A DNA stretch of 64,000 bases from Plebeiibacterium sediminum (GCF_026013605.1 NZ_JAPDPJ010000006.1:1-64000); one strand, 5' to 3'. Positions 37,817 through 47,273 are shown, numbered from the stretch's first letter. Numbers and translations are program-made. The notes: a model not told the origin generated them from the sequence alone.

Positions 37817-38062
37817 TGAGTAAATGTTCTGTTTATTGTGTATTCTAAATTAAAGTGCGAATTTATCACTTTTATCTGTTACTTATGTCAATCAAGGGAT
37901 GGAAGTAATAGCTTAGAAGGTTCGAAGCCTTAAACATCAACTATAAGTTTCACACTTACAGCCGGAATTTACATGATGGTGATTATATAAATTCCACAAA
38001 TATTTTTATTTAAATATGGATCAAATTGGGTAGTCTGCAATTTCTAAAATTAATTTTCCATA

Positions 38063-38172
38063 ATGTAAATCAACGTCCTGAAAGGACAAATCAATTTAGC
38101 CCAATACAAACGTAGTGACGCGTTGGGTATGATACATCATGTAAATGGCGCCCTGAAGGGGCAACTTAATTG
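38063..38172. repeat. Degenerate REP-like intergenic element
   Basis: Two units start TGTAAAT and contain small palindromes: GTCCTGAAAGGAC (about 38075-38087) and GCCCTGAAGGGGC (about 38150-38162), with a CCCAA...TTGGG pair between them. I know this layout from repeat elements scattered in Bacteroidota genomes. It fills the middle of the 485-bp gap between the helicase and the next gene; the rest of that gap shows nothing I can name. Confidence 0.6.
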
Positions 38173-38301
38173 AAGTGTGCCCTTTATTGAACGTCTGCTC
38201 TATGAATAAATTGCCGACTTGCGGATTGCAAAACTTTCAACCTATACCAAACTTGATGCGGGATATAAGCATTCAAAGCACAACGTACCGGCAATTATTT
38301 A

Positions 38302-39309
38302 TTAGCGCGTGTTCTCGGCTGTTTCTATTTTCTTCTTTGCTATTTTCTTCCATTTCTTTTCATCTATAGAAGTGGATTTAAAATCTATATAGTTAATTAT
38401 CTCTTTTTCTAAATCACTATATTTTGGGTTTAGTCTTTTCTCACTGGAAAAATGGTCTTCATTAGGTAATAACTTCCCTAATGCAATTGCTAAGTTAGGA
38501 TTATATGATTTATATTGTTCATTCATATTCCAGGGTATTTGAAAAAATTTCTGACCTTGTGATTTTAAGAATGTTGTATCATTATTATTTGAAATTATTT
38601 GAACTTCAAAATATGGGTAGTTATTCATATTTCTTTGCAACAGACATAACATATAGCATTCTTTAAATTGCTTGAAATTTTCAAGATTATATTTTACATA
38701 TGTCTGTCTAAATGCTTTTGATTTTTTATTTTCCTGAAACCATAAATTATATAATCTATCCGAATTTTCGCTTAACCACAGACTATCAACTCCCTCGTTT
38801 TGTAGATATCGAAAGGGTCCGTTGTTCTTTATATTAATTTCAGAAAACAAATAATCAATTTCTGGTTTTGTTATTACTTTTCTATAATTCTTTCCTTTCC
38901 AATTTTTTAACATTGTCGAAGTTCCCCAATACATTGAGTCTATTCTTCGACGGTATTTTATTCTATTCTCATTTTCTCTATTTATTTCAGCAAGCATGCC
39001 ATTCATTTTTATAGAGTCTATACCTTTTTCTTGTAAAAAATGCATTTTACTGAAATTCAATGAGTCTGGAAAAAATTGATAAGATTTGTAGTATTCCTCG
39101 GTTTGGTATAATTTAATAGTATCACTATTTAAAATAATCTCATATTTTCGTCCCCATATTCTTTCGTAATTATCATTATAATGGTCAATTAATATGATTT
39201 TATCAATAGAACTAGCTTCCACATCCAGAAACTTAATTCCTTTTTTTTCCTGTCCAGATAATAAACAGGGGAAAAAAATCAAAAACAATATGTATATCAT
39301 TTTCTTCAT
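38302..39309 (-). CDS. Secreted hypothetical protein
   Basis: The 335-residue product has a signal peptide at residues 1-19 (IYILFLIFFPCLLSGQ). The mature part is rich in Tyr, Asn, Lys and Trp and shows no domain I recognise. An alternative reading as a lipoprotein is unlikely, since the Cys in FFPCLLSG is inside the hydrophobic core. The last codons overlap a GTTCTCGGCT sequence whose inverted copy AGCCGAGAAC lies just upstream of the start (about 39312-39321). Confidence 0.65.
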   Translation of the reverse strand: MKKMIYILFLIFFPCLLSGQEKKGIKFLDVEASSIDKIILIDHYNDNYERIWGRKYEIILNSDTIKLYQTEEYYKSYQFFPDSLNFSKMHFLQEKGIDSIKMNGMLAEINRENENRIKYRRRIDSMYWGTSTMLKNWKGKNYRKVITKPEIDYLFSEINIKNNGPFRYLQNEGVDSLWLSENSDRLYNLWFQENKKSKAFRQTYVKYNLENFKQFKECYMLCLLQRNMNNYPYFEVQIISNNNDTTFLKSQGQKFFQIPWNMNEQYKSYNPNLAIALGKLLPNEDHFSSEKRLNPKYSDLEKEIINYIDFKSTSIDEKKWKKIAKKKIETAENTR

Positions 39310-39483
39310 AAAATAGCCGAGAACTTGTTTCTATCTACCAGATTACAAATCCTACCTTGTAATTGAAAGAGGGAAGTACTTGTTTGTGAAAAGGTTTCAT
39401 ACACTTATAATAAATTTAAAACACGGATCACAGATCCGCGCTTTCTGGGAGTAACATAAATATAAAAATCATTTCCGTGACTT

Positions 39484-40038
39484 TTACTCCTCACTCTCTA
39501 AAATATCCTTAACAATCCAATTTCCATTTTTCTTTTCTAATAAATAGGTCGATGAAAAATCACCAAGTCCTAATACATTTCCTGTTTCAACAATATATTT
39601 AACGATAGCTACAGATTTATCTTTTGAAAACAAAACCTGATTAAAGAGACATAAGTCTCTGTCGAATATTTCATTTACTAATTGCTGATAATTTGTACCT
39701 GAAAACGGATCTGAAATACTTTCACATTGATTTAGCTTGCGCGCCATTTTATCCAAAACAATTAATGCACTTTGACGTACTAAACGAACGTTTAAATCTC
39801 CAAACTTCAAGTATTTTAGGTCTTCTTTTATTACTCCGCCATATTTTTTCTGTAATAAACTGATATAAACAGAGTCGTTATATTCCTCCACTAACTCACA
39901 AACTACAATATTCTTTTCTGAAATATCCCTATCATAGTTTATAACAGCCTGAATTACCTTAACTGATTCATTTGGGCTCTGAGCCTTTGAAGAAATTGCA
40001 CAAAATAATAGGATTAAAAAGAGAAATAGTTTATTCAT
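39484..40038 (-). CDS. Secreted hypothetical protein
   Basis: The start at 40038 (MNKLFLFLILLFCAISSKAQ) gives a clean signal peptide. An earlier in-frame ATG (40086) would overlap the next gene and bury the signal. The mature part of about 165 residues ends in TYLLEKKNGNWIVKDILESEE, the wording often seen at the end of NTF2-like or Cif-type secreted proteins where the enzyme has been lost. Function is unknown. It follows the TonB-C-like gene by 13 bp and is probably co-transcribed with it. Confidence 0.7.
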   Translation of the reverse strand: MNKLFLFLILLFCAISSKAQSPNESVKVIQAVINYDRDISEKNIVVCELVEEYNDSVYISLLQKKYGGVIKEDLKYLKFGDLNVRLVRQSALIVLDKMARKLNQCESISDPFSGTNYQQLVNEIFDRDLCLFNQVLFSKDKSVAIVKYIVETGNVLGLGDFSSTYLLEKKNGNWIVKDILESEE

Positions 40039-40051
40039 TTTGGTAGGCCGG

Positions 40052-40492
40052 TTATTCGTTTTCTTCATTTTTACATTTACGAACATAAGGTAGTTGTACA
40101 GCTAATGAAAATGATGATGGCACATTTTTATCATTCAACTTGGCAGGTGTCCACTTTGGCGACATATTTAAAATTCTTTTATATTCTTCATTTAACCTTT
40201 CATCAATGCTCCGAAGTGTACTTTGATATTGACATATTCCTGTGGAGTCGATGATAAATGCAACATAAAATTTTCCTATTGTATCAATCTTATTTAATAG
40301 CTCCCAATTTAAATTATTCTCAATAAAACAGATTAATGCATCATTACCACCCGGAAATATAGCTATTTTCTCTATCGGATTAATAAATTTTACTTCTTCA
40401 ACACAACTATCCGGTACCAAAGGTTCTTCGAGTTGACAAAAAACATTTACTGAAATGAAAAGTAGAAATAATAAACCTGATATTTTATTCAT
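40052..40492 (-). CDS. Periplasmic TonB C-terminal domain-like protein
   Basis: After a signal peptide (residues 1-19, ending NVFCQ) the protein has IFPGGNDALICFIENNL, then GKFYVAFIIDSTG, then MSPKWTPAKLNDKNVPSSFSLAVQL. This order is that of the TonB C-terminal domain seen in many short Bacteroidota proteins. It lacks the N-terminal TM anchor and Pro-rich linker of a working TonB, so it is a free periplasmic domain of unknown use. It is followed by the 39484 gene after 13 bp. Confidence 0.75.
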   Translation of the reverse strand: MNKISGLLFLLFISVNVFCQLEEPLVPDSCVEEVKFINPIEKIAIFPGGNDALICFIENNLNWELLNKIDTIGKFYVAFIIDSTGICQYQSTLRSIDERLNEEYKRILNMSPKWTPAKLNDKNVPSSFSLAVQLPYVRKCKNEENE

Positions 40493-40543
40493 AAAACTGG
40501 AAATATGAACGATGTTTGGGTTTTGATTAGTTTAAATCGCCAC

Positions 40544-40990
40544 TTACTTCTTTACATATTTCCATTCCTTATTACAATCAAAACACTTGTAATTTCTTTT
40601 AAATATTGGAAATAGAATACTCAGAATTACATAGACTATAACAGCCACAATATTAAGTTCTTTTTTGCGACCAATATTTTCGGAATGACAAAAGGGACAA
40701 GCTTTTTTATTGGTTGAAGCTGTAAGGTATACCGTTTCAACCGGGATATTCTCTTGCTCATTACCGTCTGATATATATCCTCCTTTTTGCAAAACATTTA
40801 TTCCTGCACTATAATCATTTTCGTTCACCAACAGCTTAACGCCACCTATGGCATTTGAATAAAAGTTATTAACCTGAGCAGTTAGTTCATCTATTATAAC
40901 ACTATGAATACCTTCTGACTGAAGATAAGTTTTAACCATATGTGCATCGTGAGGATAAGTAGATCGATAGATTATTTTTTGATTGTCCAT
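40544..40990 (-). CDS. DUF2007-type protein with zinc ribbon and membrane segment
   Basis: Residues 1-68 match DUF2007 (IIYRSTYPHDAHMVKTYLQSEGI ... GVKLLVNENDYSAGINVL). A CPFC pair near residue 97 and a CFDC pair near 136 could form a split zinc ribbon, with a TM helix (VAVIVYVILSILFPIF) between them. The family is sometimes called a signal-transducing protein, but its role is unknown. The gene lies 51 bp upstream of the TonB-C-like gene. Confidence 0.8.
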   Translation of the reverse strand: MDNQKIIYRSTYPHDAHMVKTYLQSEGIHSVIIDELTAQVNNFYSNAIGGVKLLVNENDYSAGINVLQKGGYISDGNEQENIPVETVYLTASTNKKACPFCHSENIGRKKELNIVAVIVYVILSILFPIFKRNYKCFDCNKEWKYVKK

Positions 40991-41457
40991 AGTTTTGTTT
41001 TTGTTATAGGTTATTTTTCAATTTGTTTACACTATCTGCACCTACATTCGTTTCTAAGAGGGGGTATTGAAACAGGATTTTATGCAGATCATTAAAACGA
41101 AGAACTTTATACTTCCTTTCAAATATAACAAATAGTTAATACCAACGATTGTAATTTAAAACCATTTTTTCCATTTGTATAACATCAGCTTATTAAAATC
41201 ATTTAGAAATAACCTGTTTATCCACTGAATACCTGCAAACTACAATAACATCATTTAAGTAATAGAAATTTAAAATAAAAAATCCCCCTGGCAGCTTAAG
41301 CCAAGAGGATTTAATCATTACTGTAATACATGTGTCGTAAACAGAACTATTATTTTTTAAATAACAAAACTGTTGCCTGTGCTTAGTTTAGTAATACAAT
41401 AATTTAATTCTAAATTAAACCGGAAAACAAAAACATAATACACGGTGGTTTTATGCT
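40991..41457. other. Intergenic stretch between accessory region and beta-glucan locus
   Basis: Apart from the terminator at 41272-41311, no ORF, repeat or RNA structure is seen in these 467 bp. It marks the end of the beta-glucan locus. Confidence 0.5.
41272..41311 (-). terminator. Terminator at the end of the beta-glucan locus
   Basis: On the minus strand a 12-bp stem with two G-U pairs (41300-41311 with 41281-41292) and a 7-nt loop is followed by a U-rich run (41272-41282). It lies about 145 bp past the GH30 stop codon. Confidence 0.75.
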
Positions 41458-42942
41458 CTATTCATTTTTAAGCACTATTGTTTGAATGGCTTCTGCATCA
41501 ATGGCCACTTTAATCATTTCATTTTTTAAGGATAGTTTAACTAGTTGAGCCTCCTCCTGCATATTTAGCATTACAAGTGCAATGGAACCATCCTGATTTT
41601 GTGCGGCTGTTATAAGCAAGTTGTCTTCTGAAGATTGAAAACCAATACGCTTAGCTCCGGGACGAATAAACTTGCTAAAATGTGCCATGGTATAATACAA
41701 TGGCGTATAGTATACCTCTCCTGCATTTTCATCAACAATTACAGGTGCCAGACACCAGTTTTTTGCCCAGTTAGGTCCACCTTGCCTATTTAATACCATA
41801 TTCCAATCAATCCATCCATCCACATTATTGTTTAAGCAACCAATGATATCGCGAGCATAACGATACACTGGTGCATATTTAGGATGCAGGTATTTTTGAT
41901 TCTCGGGAGCCCAATCCCAGCCCCAATCGGTAGCTGCTTTGGTCCAATACCAGGCATCATCCTGCCAATGGGGAACTTCGGCATCGGCACATGCTTCAGA
42001 TTGAATCAGATGTTTTTTCGAAGCTGCATTGTGTGTATAGTTTAATGATTCTGCAAATACATCATAGGTACTGGCATACCAGTGAACAGCCATACCATCA
42101 AAATATTTTGAGGACGCCTCATCTGCATACATAACATCAGCCCAATATTTTAACTCTTCGCCCCTGTTTTGATCATAACCTAAAATTTTTACCTGAGGAT
42201 AATCTTGTTCAAGCTGCGGCCCTAAATAATGCTGTACAAAGTTTACCATTTCTTCCGCAGAAAAATGCATACTTTCCCAGTTACAGTCGTTACCTAAAGG
42301 TTCATTTTCAACAGTGAGCCCCCAAATATCAATCCCTTGATTTTTATAAGCAGTTATATATTTTGAAATAAACAAAGCCCAGGTATCATAATATTCAGGT
42401 AATAGCTTACCACCTTTCCAATCCTTATTGTCTTTCATCCATGTTGGCGCAGTCCAGGGAGAAGCCAATATTTTAAAACCATCTTTTGAAACTGCCAGGG
42501 CATCTTTTATCATCGGAATCAAATCATCCATATCCTCTTTAACAGAAAAGCTTGTTAACGCAGTATCGCCTTCTATTGGAGCATAGGAATAATTACCCAA
42601 TGAAAAATCGCATGAATTAATATGCGTTCTTGTTAAAGAATAGGCTGCCCCCTCATTACCAAAATATGCATCTATTACTTCTTGCCTTTTTGCAACATTT
42701 AACTGATTTAATAAATATGCTGAAGCTTCGGTAAAAGCACCTCCAAAACCTGTAATTGTTTGATATTGTTGCTCAGGAAAAAGTACAAGAGATACGGTAT
42801 TTTCTGCATCCTGAAACTTACCCAGCTTTTTAAGTTTATTACCCATTGCTGATGTTTCATAAACATCTACTTTCAAATTACTTGTATTACATCCCCATAA
42901 TGCCAGTAAAACAAGCATTATAATGTACCCAACTGCCTTCAT
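41458..42942 (-). CDS. GH30 glycoside hydrolase, surface lipoprotein
   Basis: The lipobox is ALWGC near residue 18. The (beta/alpha)8 GH30 domain covers most of the 494 residues. The general acid/base is E214 (TVENEP) and the nucleophile is E316 (IQSEACAD); ITGFGGAFTEASAY and the C-terminal beta-side domain are typical of GH30_1/GH30_3 proteins. Members are glucosylceramidases or endo-beta-1,6-glucanases; in a laminarin-type locus the beta-1,6-glucanase role (cutting side chains) is the better guess. It is the last gene of the locus. A terminator upstream at 43012-43048 means it is partly or wholly a separate unit. Confidence 0.88.
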   Translation of the reverse strand: MKAVGYIIMLVLLALWGCNTSNLKVDVYETSAMGNKLKKLGKFQDAENTVSLVLFPEQQYQTITGFGGAFTEASAYLLNQLNVAKRQEVIDAYFGNEGAAYSLTRTHINSCDFSLGNYSYAPIEGDTALTSFSVKEDMDDLIPMIKDALAVSKDGFKILASPWTAPTWMKDNKDWKGGKLLPEYYDTWALFISKYITAYKNQGIDIWGLTVENEPLGNDCNWESMHFSAEEMVNFVQHYLGPQLEQDYPQVKILGYDQNRGEELKYWADVMYADEASSKYFDGMAVHWYASTYDVFAESLNYTHNAASKKHLIQSEACADAEVPHWQDDAWYWTKAATDWGWDWAPENQKYLHPKYAPVYRYARDIIGCLNNNVDGWIDWNMVLNRQGGPNWAKNWCLAPVIVDENAGEVYYTPLYYTMAHFSKFIRPGAKRIGFQSSEDNLLITAAQNQDGSIALVMLNMQEEAQLVKLSLKNEMIKVAIDAEAIQTIVLKNE

Positions 42943-43011
42943 TGATTTGCTATTTAATTTTTAATGTTTTGATGTGTTGATATAAAGCTCAGGTTTACTT
43001 TTTACAAGATT

Positions 43012-43048
43012 AAAAAAAGGGGCTGTTCCGGAAGTTTTGAACAGCCCC
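43012..43048 (-). terminator. Terminator between the CBM32 protein and GH30 genes
   Basis: A perfect 10-bp stem GGGGCTGTTC / GAACAGCCCC (43019-43028, 43039-43048) with a 10-nt loop is followed on the minus strand by seven T. It lies 47 bp past the stop of the CBM32 gene. Confidence 0.88.
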
Positions 43049-43095
43049 AGATTTACCAACTTTTAAAAACGATCAGGAAAAGAATCGATTAACAA

Positions 43096-44514
43096 TTATT
43101 TCTTGATGATTTTTTGGGTTTTCACAATCCCTCCCATTCTTATTTTGGCTATATATACTCCTTTAGTAAGATTACTTAAATCGACTTTAGCATCAGTTGT
43201 ATTTGGAGATACTTCAAGCACCATACTTCCTGATAAAGCAAAAATCTCAATACCATCTATTGTTGAAGCCGAAATCACTTTCATATAATTTACAACCGGA
43301 TTAGGTAAAATGCTAAATTCAACGTCATCCATTTCAGATACTGCTGTTGTATTTCCTTTCCAAAAAAATAAGTTATCAACATATACAGTTCCATTACCTT
43401 CGGTTTTAAACTGAAATGCATTTGTTAAATCAGGCATAGTATATTCCTCTAAAGAAATATCTACTGACACCCATTCTCCAGTAGTAATACCTTCGTTAGC
43501 TGCTATATCATAAGCATTTTCTTGTCCCGGACTTATTACTGAAAACTTTAATTCAGTTGCATCTCCTGTAAAATAGTCTAAATGCACATATTCCATTGCT
43601 GATACATCAGTTCCTGTATACTCTGTTCCCTGAAAATTTAAACCTGCATATTTAAGTGCATTATCCTCTTGAAATTGTACCTCAGAAACAACTGTTGTTT
43701 GTCCCCAATAAGGGTTTGAATTGGTTATTAAATTATTAGTGTAATGATCGCTGTAAACAGAGATTACATTTGCTTCGTTTTGAGTTGGAGTTGGAGCTGC
43801 AGCACTTGGTGTATCAATAATAAAATGAATCGTATAGGTTTCTGTTACAGACAAATCCTCTGATTTAACCTCAATAGTTGTTGATCCCGGGATACTTGTT
43901 GCTTCTGTAATCACTGAACCGGCACTTGAATTTGTTGTAGTAACTGTAACCGTAGGAACTGTTGTTTCTCCCTGAACCAGTCCGTAAGTATATTCTGTTA
44001 CGCCAGGGGCAAAACCATCAATACTAACACCATCCACTTTTAAATCTGATAAAGAAGCATCTTTTTCTTCCGAAATAGTTTCATATACCTCAAACTCGAA
44101 TAAACTATATCCCCAGCCAGTTCCTCTCACAGTACCATACATACGCACATAGCGACCTGTTCCGGTTAAGGTAATATCATCAACACCTCCATCTGAATTG
44201 GTTTCAGTATAAACATCTGTCCAGGTTGAATTATCATCAGAAACCTGAATTTTATACTCCTTCCCAAAGGCTCCTTCCCAATCAAGAACAACTCTGCCAA
44301 TTGAATAAGATTGTCCTAAATCAATAGCAATCCATCGAGGATCTTCAGATACTGATTCCCAACGTGTTCCGCCATCTCCATCCACTGCCATAGCAGAACC
44401 TCTTCCCTCTGAAGTTTCACTGGAAGTTGTTGTGGTTTTGTTTAAAGCTAAATTTTGTGAGTAAATGTTTGCCACCATTAGTAAGGCAGCGAATAAAAAA
44501 GTAAATTTTTTCAT
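43096..44514 (-). CDS. Secreted CBM32 / cadherin-like protein with T9SS sorting domain
   Basis: Sec signal peptide 1-19 (ending NIYSQ). Residues about 20-145 are an F5/8 type C (CBM32) domain (NLALNKTTTTSSETSEGRG ... RWIAIDLGQSYSIGRVVLDWE ... GRYVRMYG). A cadherin-like beta-sandwich follows (about 150-240, ASLSDLKVDGVSIDGF). Residues about 255-385 form a further beta-sandwich that ends like a CBM (GNGTVYVDNLFFWKG). The tail (about 398-472, FSILPNPVVNYMKV ... KGVYIAKIRMGG) is a type A T9SS sorting domain. No catalytic domain is seen. It lies 18 bp after a GH128 gene, so it is made with the beta-glucanases. It probably binds glucan on the surface or free. Confidence 0.88.
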   Translation of the reverse strand: MKKFTFLFAALLMVANIYSQNLALNKTTTTSSETSEGRGSAMAVDGDGGTRWESVSEDPRWIAIDLGQSYSIGRVVLDWEGAFGKEYKIQVSDDNSTWTDVYTETNSDGGVDDITLTGTGRYVRMYGTVRGTGWGYSLFEFEVYETISEEKDASLSDLKVDGVSIDGFAPGVTEYTYGLVQGETTVPTVTVTTTNSSAGSVITEATSIPGSTTIEVKSEDLSVTETYTIHFIIDTPSAAAPTPTQNEANVISVYSDHYTNNLITNSNPYWGQTTVVSEVQFQEDNALKYAGLNFQGTEYTGTDVSAMEYVHLDYFTGDATELKFSVISPGQENAYDIAANEGITTGEWVSVDISLEEYTMPDLTNAFQFKTEGNGTVYVDNLFFWKGNTTAVSEMDDVEFSILPNPVVNYMKVISASTIDGIEIFALSGSMVLEVSPNTTDAKVDLSNLTKGVYIAKIRMGGIVKTQKIIKK

Positions 44515-44532
44515 TTGAATTGATTTTTAAGA

Positions 44533-45852
44533 TTATGAATTAAGGTTATTGTAAAACTTGAGCCAGTTCATTTTCAAAGATCCGGCTTCAATTGTTATTC
44601 GAAAAGTTTGTTTTCCCTTTTCCAGTGAGATAGGAATCTTTGCTGTTTTCCATGTATTATTACTACCTGTATTGGAGAGGAGAAACTTGGAAGACAATGC
44701 TCCATTTACATCAAATTGTAATCGTGTATTATTTTCTGATGCATAACGAATTTCTAAGGTATAATTGCCGGAAGCTTCAGGATTAATTTGATATTCGACC
44801 CAATGCTCCTTGAAAAAATCATATAGTTCTAGCGTTTTATGGGTTGCGTCATTTGTAACTCTAACCCGGGGACCGTTTACCCATGAATTGGTACCCACAC
44901 CTTCTGCAATACAAATAGAACTATAATCCTCAGCCTCTATAGTTTGACATTCGCCATAATAAGTATTTTTATCCTGTGCAGATATCTGTGTAAAAATTTC
45001 GCCCAAATCTGTTAAGGCAAACGAGGATGAGTTTTTAAGCAAAAAATTGTACGGAAAATCATTTTCACTTTCTGCACCTCTTGGAATAAACCATGCATAG
45101 CGATAAATTAAAGAATCACTTTCAAGATAATTAATGGCATCCGACATAAATTGCTGTTGTTCCTCAGCGGTATAAGTTTCATTATTCAGACCATCCCATG
45201 CACAAAATTCAGTTAGCCATATCGGTTTATTATATTTTTTAAATCGACTAATATACCATTTCAGTGCACCGGGGCTTGCCATATAACAATGCAGCGAAAT
45301 TCCATCCACATCCGAAAGAGGCACCAACTCAAAAAATTCATCTAACCAAACTATCGGATCTCCATAGTTTTCAAGTGTTCCGTAGTTCATTGCAGGCGAT
45401 ATCAGCTTTAGACCAAACTCTTTTGCCACAGCTTTAATCTCCGGCCATTTTTGAGCCGCTTGTTGCGGAGTCATATTGGCCTGATCTGTTAAATTCGGTT
45501 CATTAAATGTCAGTAGGTATTTACATTCCGGATGTCGTTCTTTATACTTTTTTAAAGCACTTTTATCAATACCATTCCAGGCCATTGGACAAAAGTCCAG
45601 ATTCATTTCTTTATTCAACTCATCGTATTTTGCAGCATGAGCCGGGCTCCAATTGTAATACCACGAAATTGATGGTCCCAACACACTTACATCTTCTGAA
45701 AATGAGAAAGCAAAAGAAACACCTCGCTTAGGACTTTTACCCTGTTTTACATGTGTATTTTCATTACAAATAACCTTATTTGCATCTGTATTACACGAGT
45801 TTAAAAAACAAAGCAATACCAATAACCCCCAGATGTAGTGTAAGAATTTCAT
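44533..45852 (-). CDS. GH128 endo-beta-1,3-glucanase with CBM6, copy 2
   Basis: A lipoprotein (lipobox LNSC near residue 20). Residues about 40-290 are the GH128 domain, opening KRGVSFAFSF and holding catalytic E118 (FNEPN) and E215 (WLTEFC). Residues about 305-439 are a CBM6-like beta-sandwich (CQTIEAEDYSSI ... WLKFYNNL). GH128 enzymes cut beta-1,3-glucans such as laminarin and curdlan. It is a close tandem paralogue of the gene at 45983-47266 and 130 bp after it. The CBM32/T9SS gene follows by 18 bp. Confidence 0.88.
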   Translation of the reverse strand: MKFLHYIWGLLVLLCFLNSCNTDANKVICNENTHVKQGKSPKRGVSFAFSFSEDVSVLGPSISWYYNWSPAHAAKYDELNKEMNLDFCPMAWNGIDKSALKKYKERHPECKYLLTFNEPNLTDQANMTPQQAAQKWPEIKAVAKEFGLKLISPAMNYGTLENYGDPIVWLDEFFELVPLSDVDGISLHCYMASPGALKWYISRFKKYNKPIWLTEFCAWDGLNNETYTAEEQQQFMSDAINYLESDSLIYRYAWFIPRGAESENDFPYNFLLKNSSSFALTDLGEIFTQISAQDKNTYYGECQTIEAEDYSSICIAEGVGTNSWVNGPRVRVTNDATHKTLELYDFFKEHWVEYQINPEASGNYTLEIRYASENNTRLQFDVNGALSSKFLLSNTGSNNTWKTAKIPISLEKGKQTFRITIEAGSLKMNWLKFYNNLNS

Positions 45853-45982
45853 TCAATTAAAATTTGTATAAAGTGACCCAACGAAACCCTATGGGAAACC
45901 TGATTTCAAAGGCAACTTGTGATTTATGTCTAATTAACAGATCCGTATTTCAGGTTTTAAAAATCAGATTTATGCAACCTGA

Positions 45983-47266
45983 TTAGTAAAATTTCAACCA
46001 GTTTAAACAGCATGCTCCATCGGTAAGTTTTAGTCGTATTGTTTGCTTTCCTTTACTCAACTGCAATTCTATCTGTGCTGTATTCCATATAAAGTTTTCA
46101 CCGGTATCAGCAAGTGTAATTGTTTTTACCACTTTGCCATCTACACTAACTTCTATATCAGCATTAATAAATGTAGCGTAACGAATATCCAGCGTAAAGT
46201 TTTTACTTCGGTCTGGTTCTATCTGATACTCCACCCATTGGTTTACAAACCAATTGTACAATTCTAAACTTTCGTTAGGTGCATCGGTGGTAACTCTGAC
46301 TTTAGGGCCGTTATTCCAACCTTCGACATTTGCTGTTTCAGCAATACTAATTGAGCTGTAGTGTTCCGCCTCTATTTGCTGTTGCTCTACATAATACCTA
46401 CTCTTATCCTGGGATGACATTTGAGTATAAATCATTCCCAATTCACTTAACTCAACTGGAAAAGTACTTTTTAACAATGCCATATAAGGAAAACTTTCAG
46501 GCCCAGCACCAAATCGTGGAATAAACCAGGCGTAACGCTCTACCTGATTGCTACTTTCAAGGTAATTGACAGCATCCGATAAAAATTGTTTTTGACTATC
46601 AGGAGAAATATTACCTTCCCAAGCACAAAACTCAGTTAACCAAATTGGTTTTTCATACTTTTTAAAACGCTCAATATAACTTTTTAAGGCAGTTACACTT
46701 GGCATATAACAGTGAACAGAAATACCTTCAATATCACTAATTGGTACCAACTTAAAAAACTCATCCAACCAAACAATAGGATCAGAATATCCGGCCAACG
46801 TACCGTAATTCATTGCAGGAGAGATTATTTTTAAGTTTAATTCTTCAGCAATACTCTTTATTGACGGCCATTTTTCTGCTGCCTGCTTCGGTGTCATGTT
46901 AGCCTGATCTGTTAAGTTTGGTTCATTAAAGGCCAATAAATATTCGCATTCAGGATGTCTGGAAACATATTCACGAATTTGTCCCTCATTAATACCATTC
47001 CACGCCATCGGACAAAAATCAATTTCATGCTCTGCTGTTGCTTCATCAAAAATGGAACTTTGTGTAGGCGACCAATTATACGACCAACAAATTCCGGGTG
47101 CTAAAGCGGTAACATCCTCTACAAACTGATAACTAAACGAAACACCTCTTTTAACACTTCTGCCTTGTTGAACAGGATCCTTGGGAGTATAAGTTCCTGT
47201 ATTATCCTTTTCGCAAGAACACAACAGAAATGTTAGAACTCCTATTATCAATAAATTTAATTTCAT
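45983..47266 (-). CDS. GH128 endo-beta-1,3-glucanase with CBM6, copy 1
   Basis: A lipoprotein (lipobox LLCSC near residue 17). Layout matches copy 2: GH128 at about 38-285 with catalytic E115 (FNEPN) and E212 (WLTEFC), then CBM6 at about 295-427 (QQQIEAEHYSSI ... CCLNWLKFY). Most residues in the catalytic half match copy 2, including NLTDQANMTP and ISPAMNYGTL, so the pair is a tandem duplication. The loop after WLTEFCAWEG is shorter here. It starts 7 bp after the GH16 stop codon, so the two are co-translated. Confidence 0.88.
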   Translation of the reverse strand: MKLNLLIIGVLTFLLCSCEKDNTGTYTPKDPVQQGRSVKRGVSFSYQFVEDVTALAPGICWSYNWSPTQSSIFDEATAEHEIDFCPMAWNGINEGQIREYVSRHPECEYLLAFNEPNLTDQANMTPKQAAEKWPSIKSIAEELNLKIISPAMNYGTLAGYSDPIVWLDEFFKLVPISDIEGISVHCYMPSVTALKSYIERFKKYEKPIWLTEFCAWEGNISPDSQKQFLSDAVNYLESSNQVERYAWFIPRFGAGPESFPYMALLKSTFPVELSELGMIYTQMSSQDKSRYYVEQQQIEAEHYSSISIAETANVEGWNNGPKVRVTTDAPNESLELYNWFVNQWVEYQIEPDRSKNFTLDIRYATFINADIEVSVDGKVVKTITLADTGENFIWNTAQIELQLSKGKQTIRLKLTDGACCLNWLKFY

Positions 47267-47273
47267 GTGTTTG

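Noticed and set aside
38302-39321. Inverted GTTCTCGGCT/AGCCGAGAAC around a hypothetical gene, considered as integron attC-like or cassette ends
   Set aside because: No GTTRRRY/RYYYAAC pair or proper stem could be found, and the neighbours do not show the repeat. A 10-bp match alone is weak.
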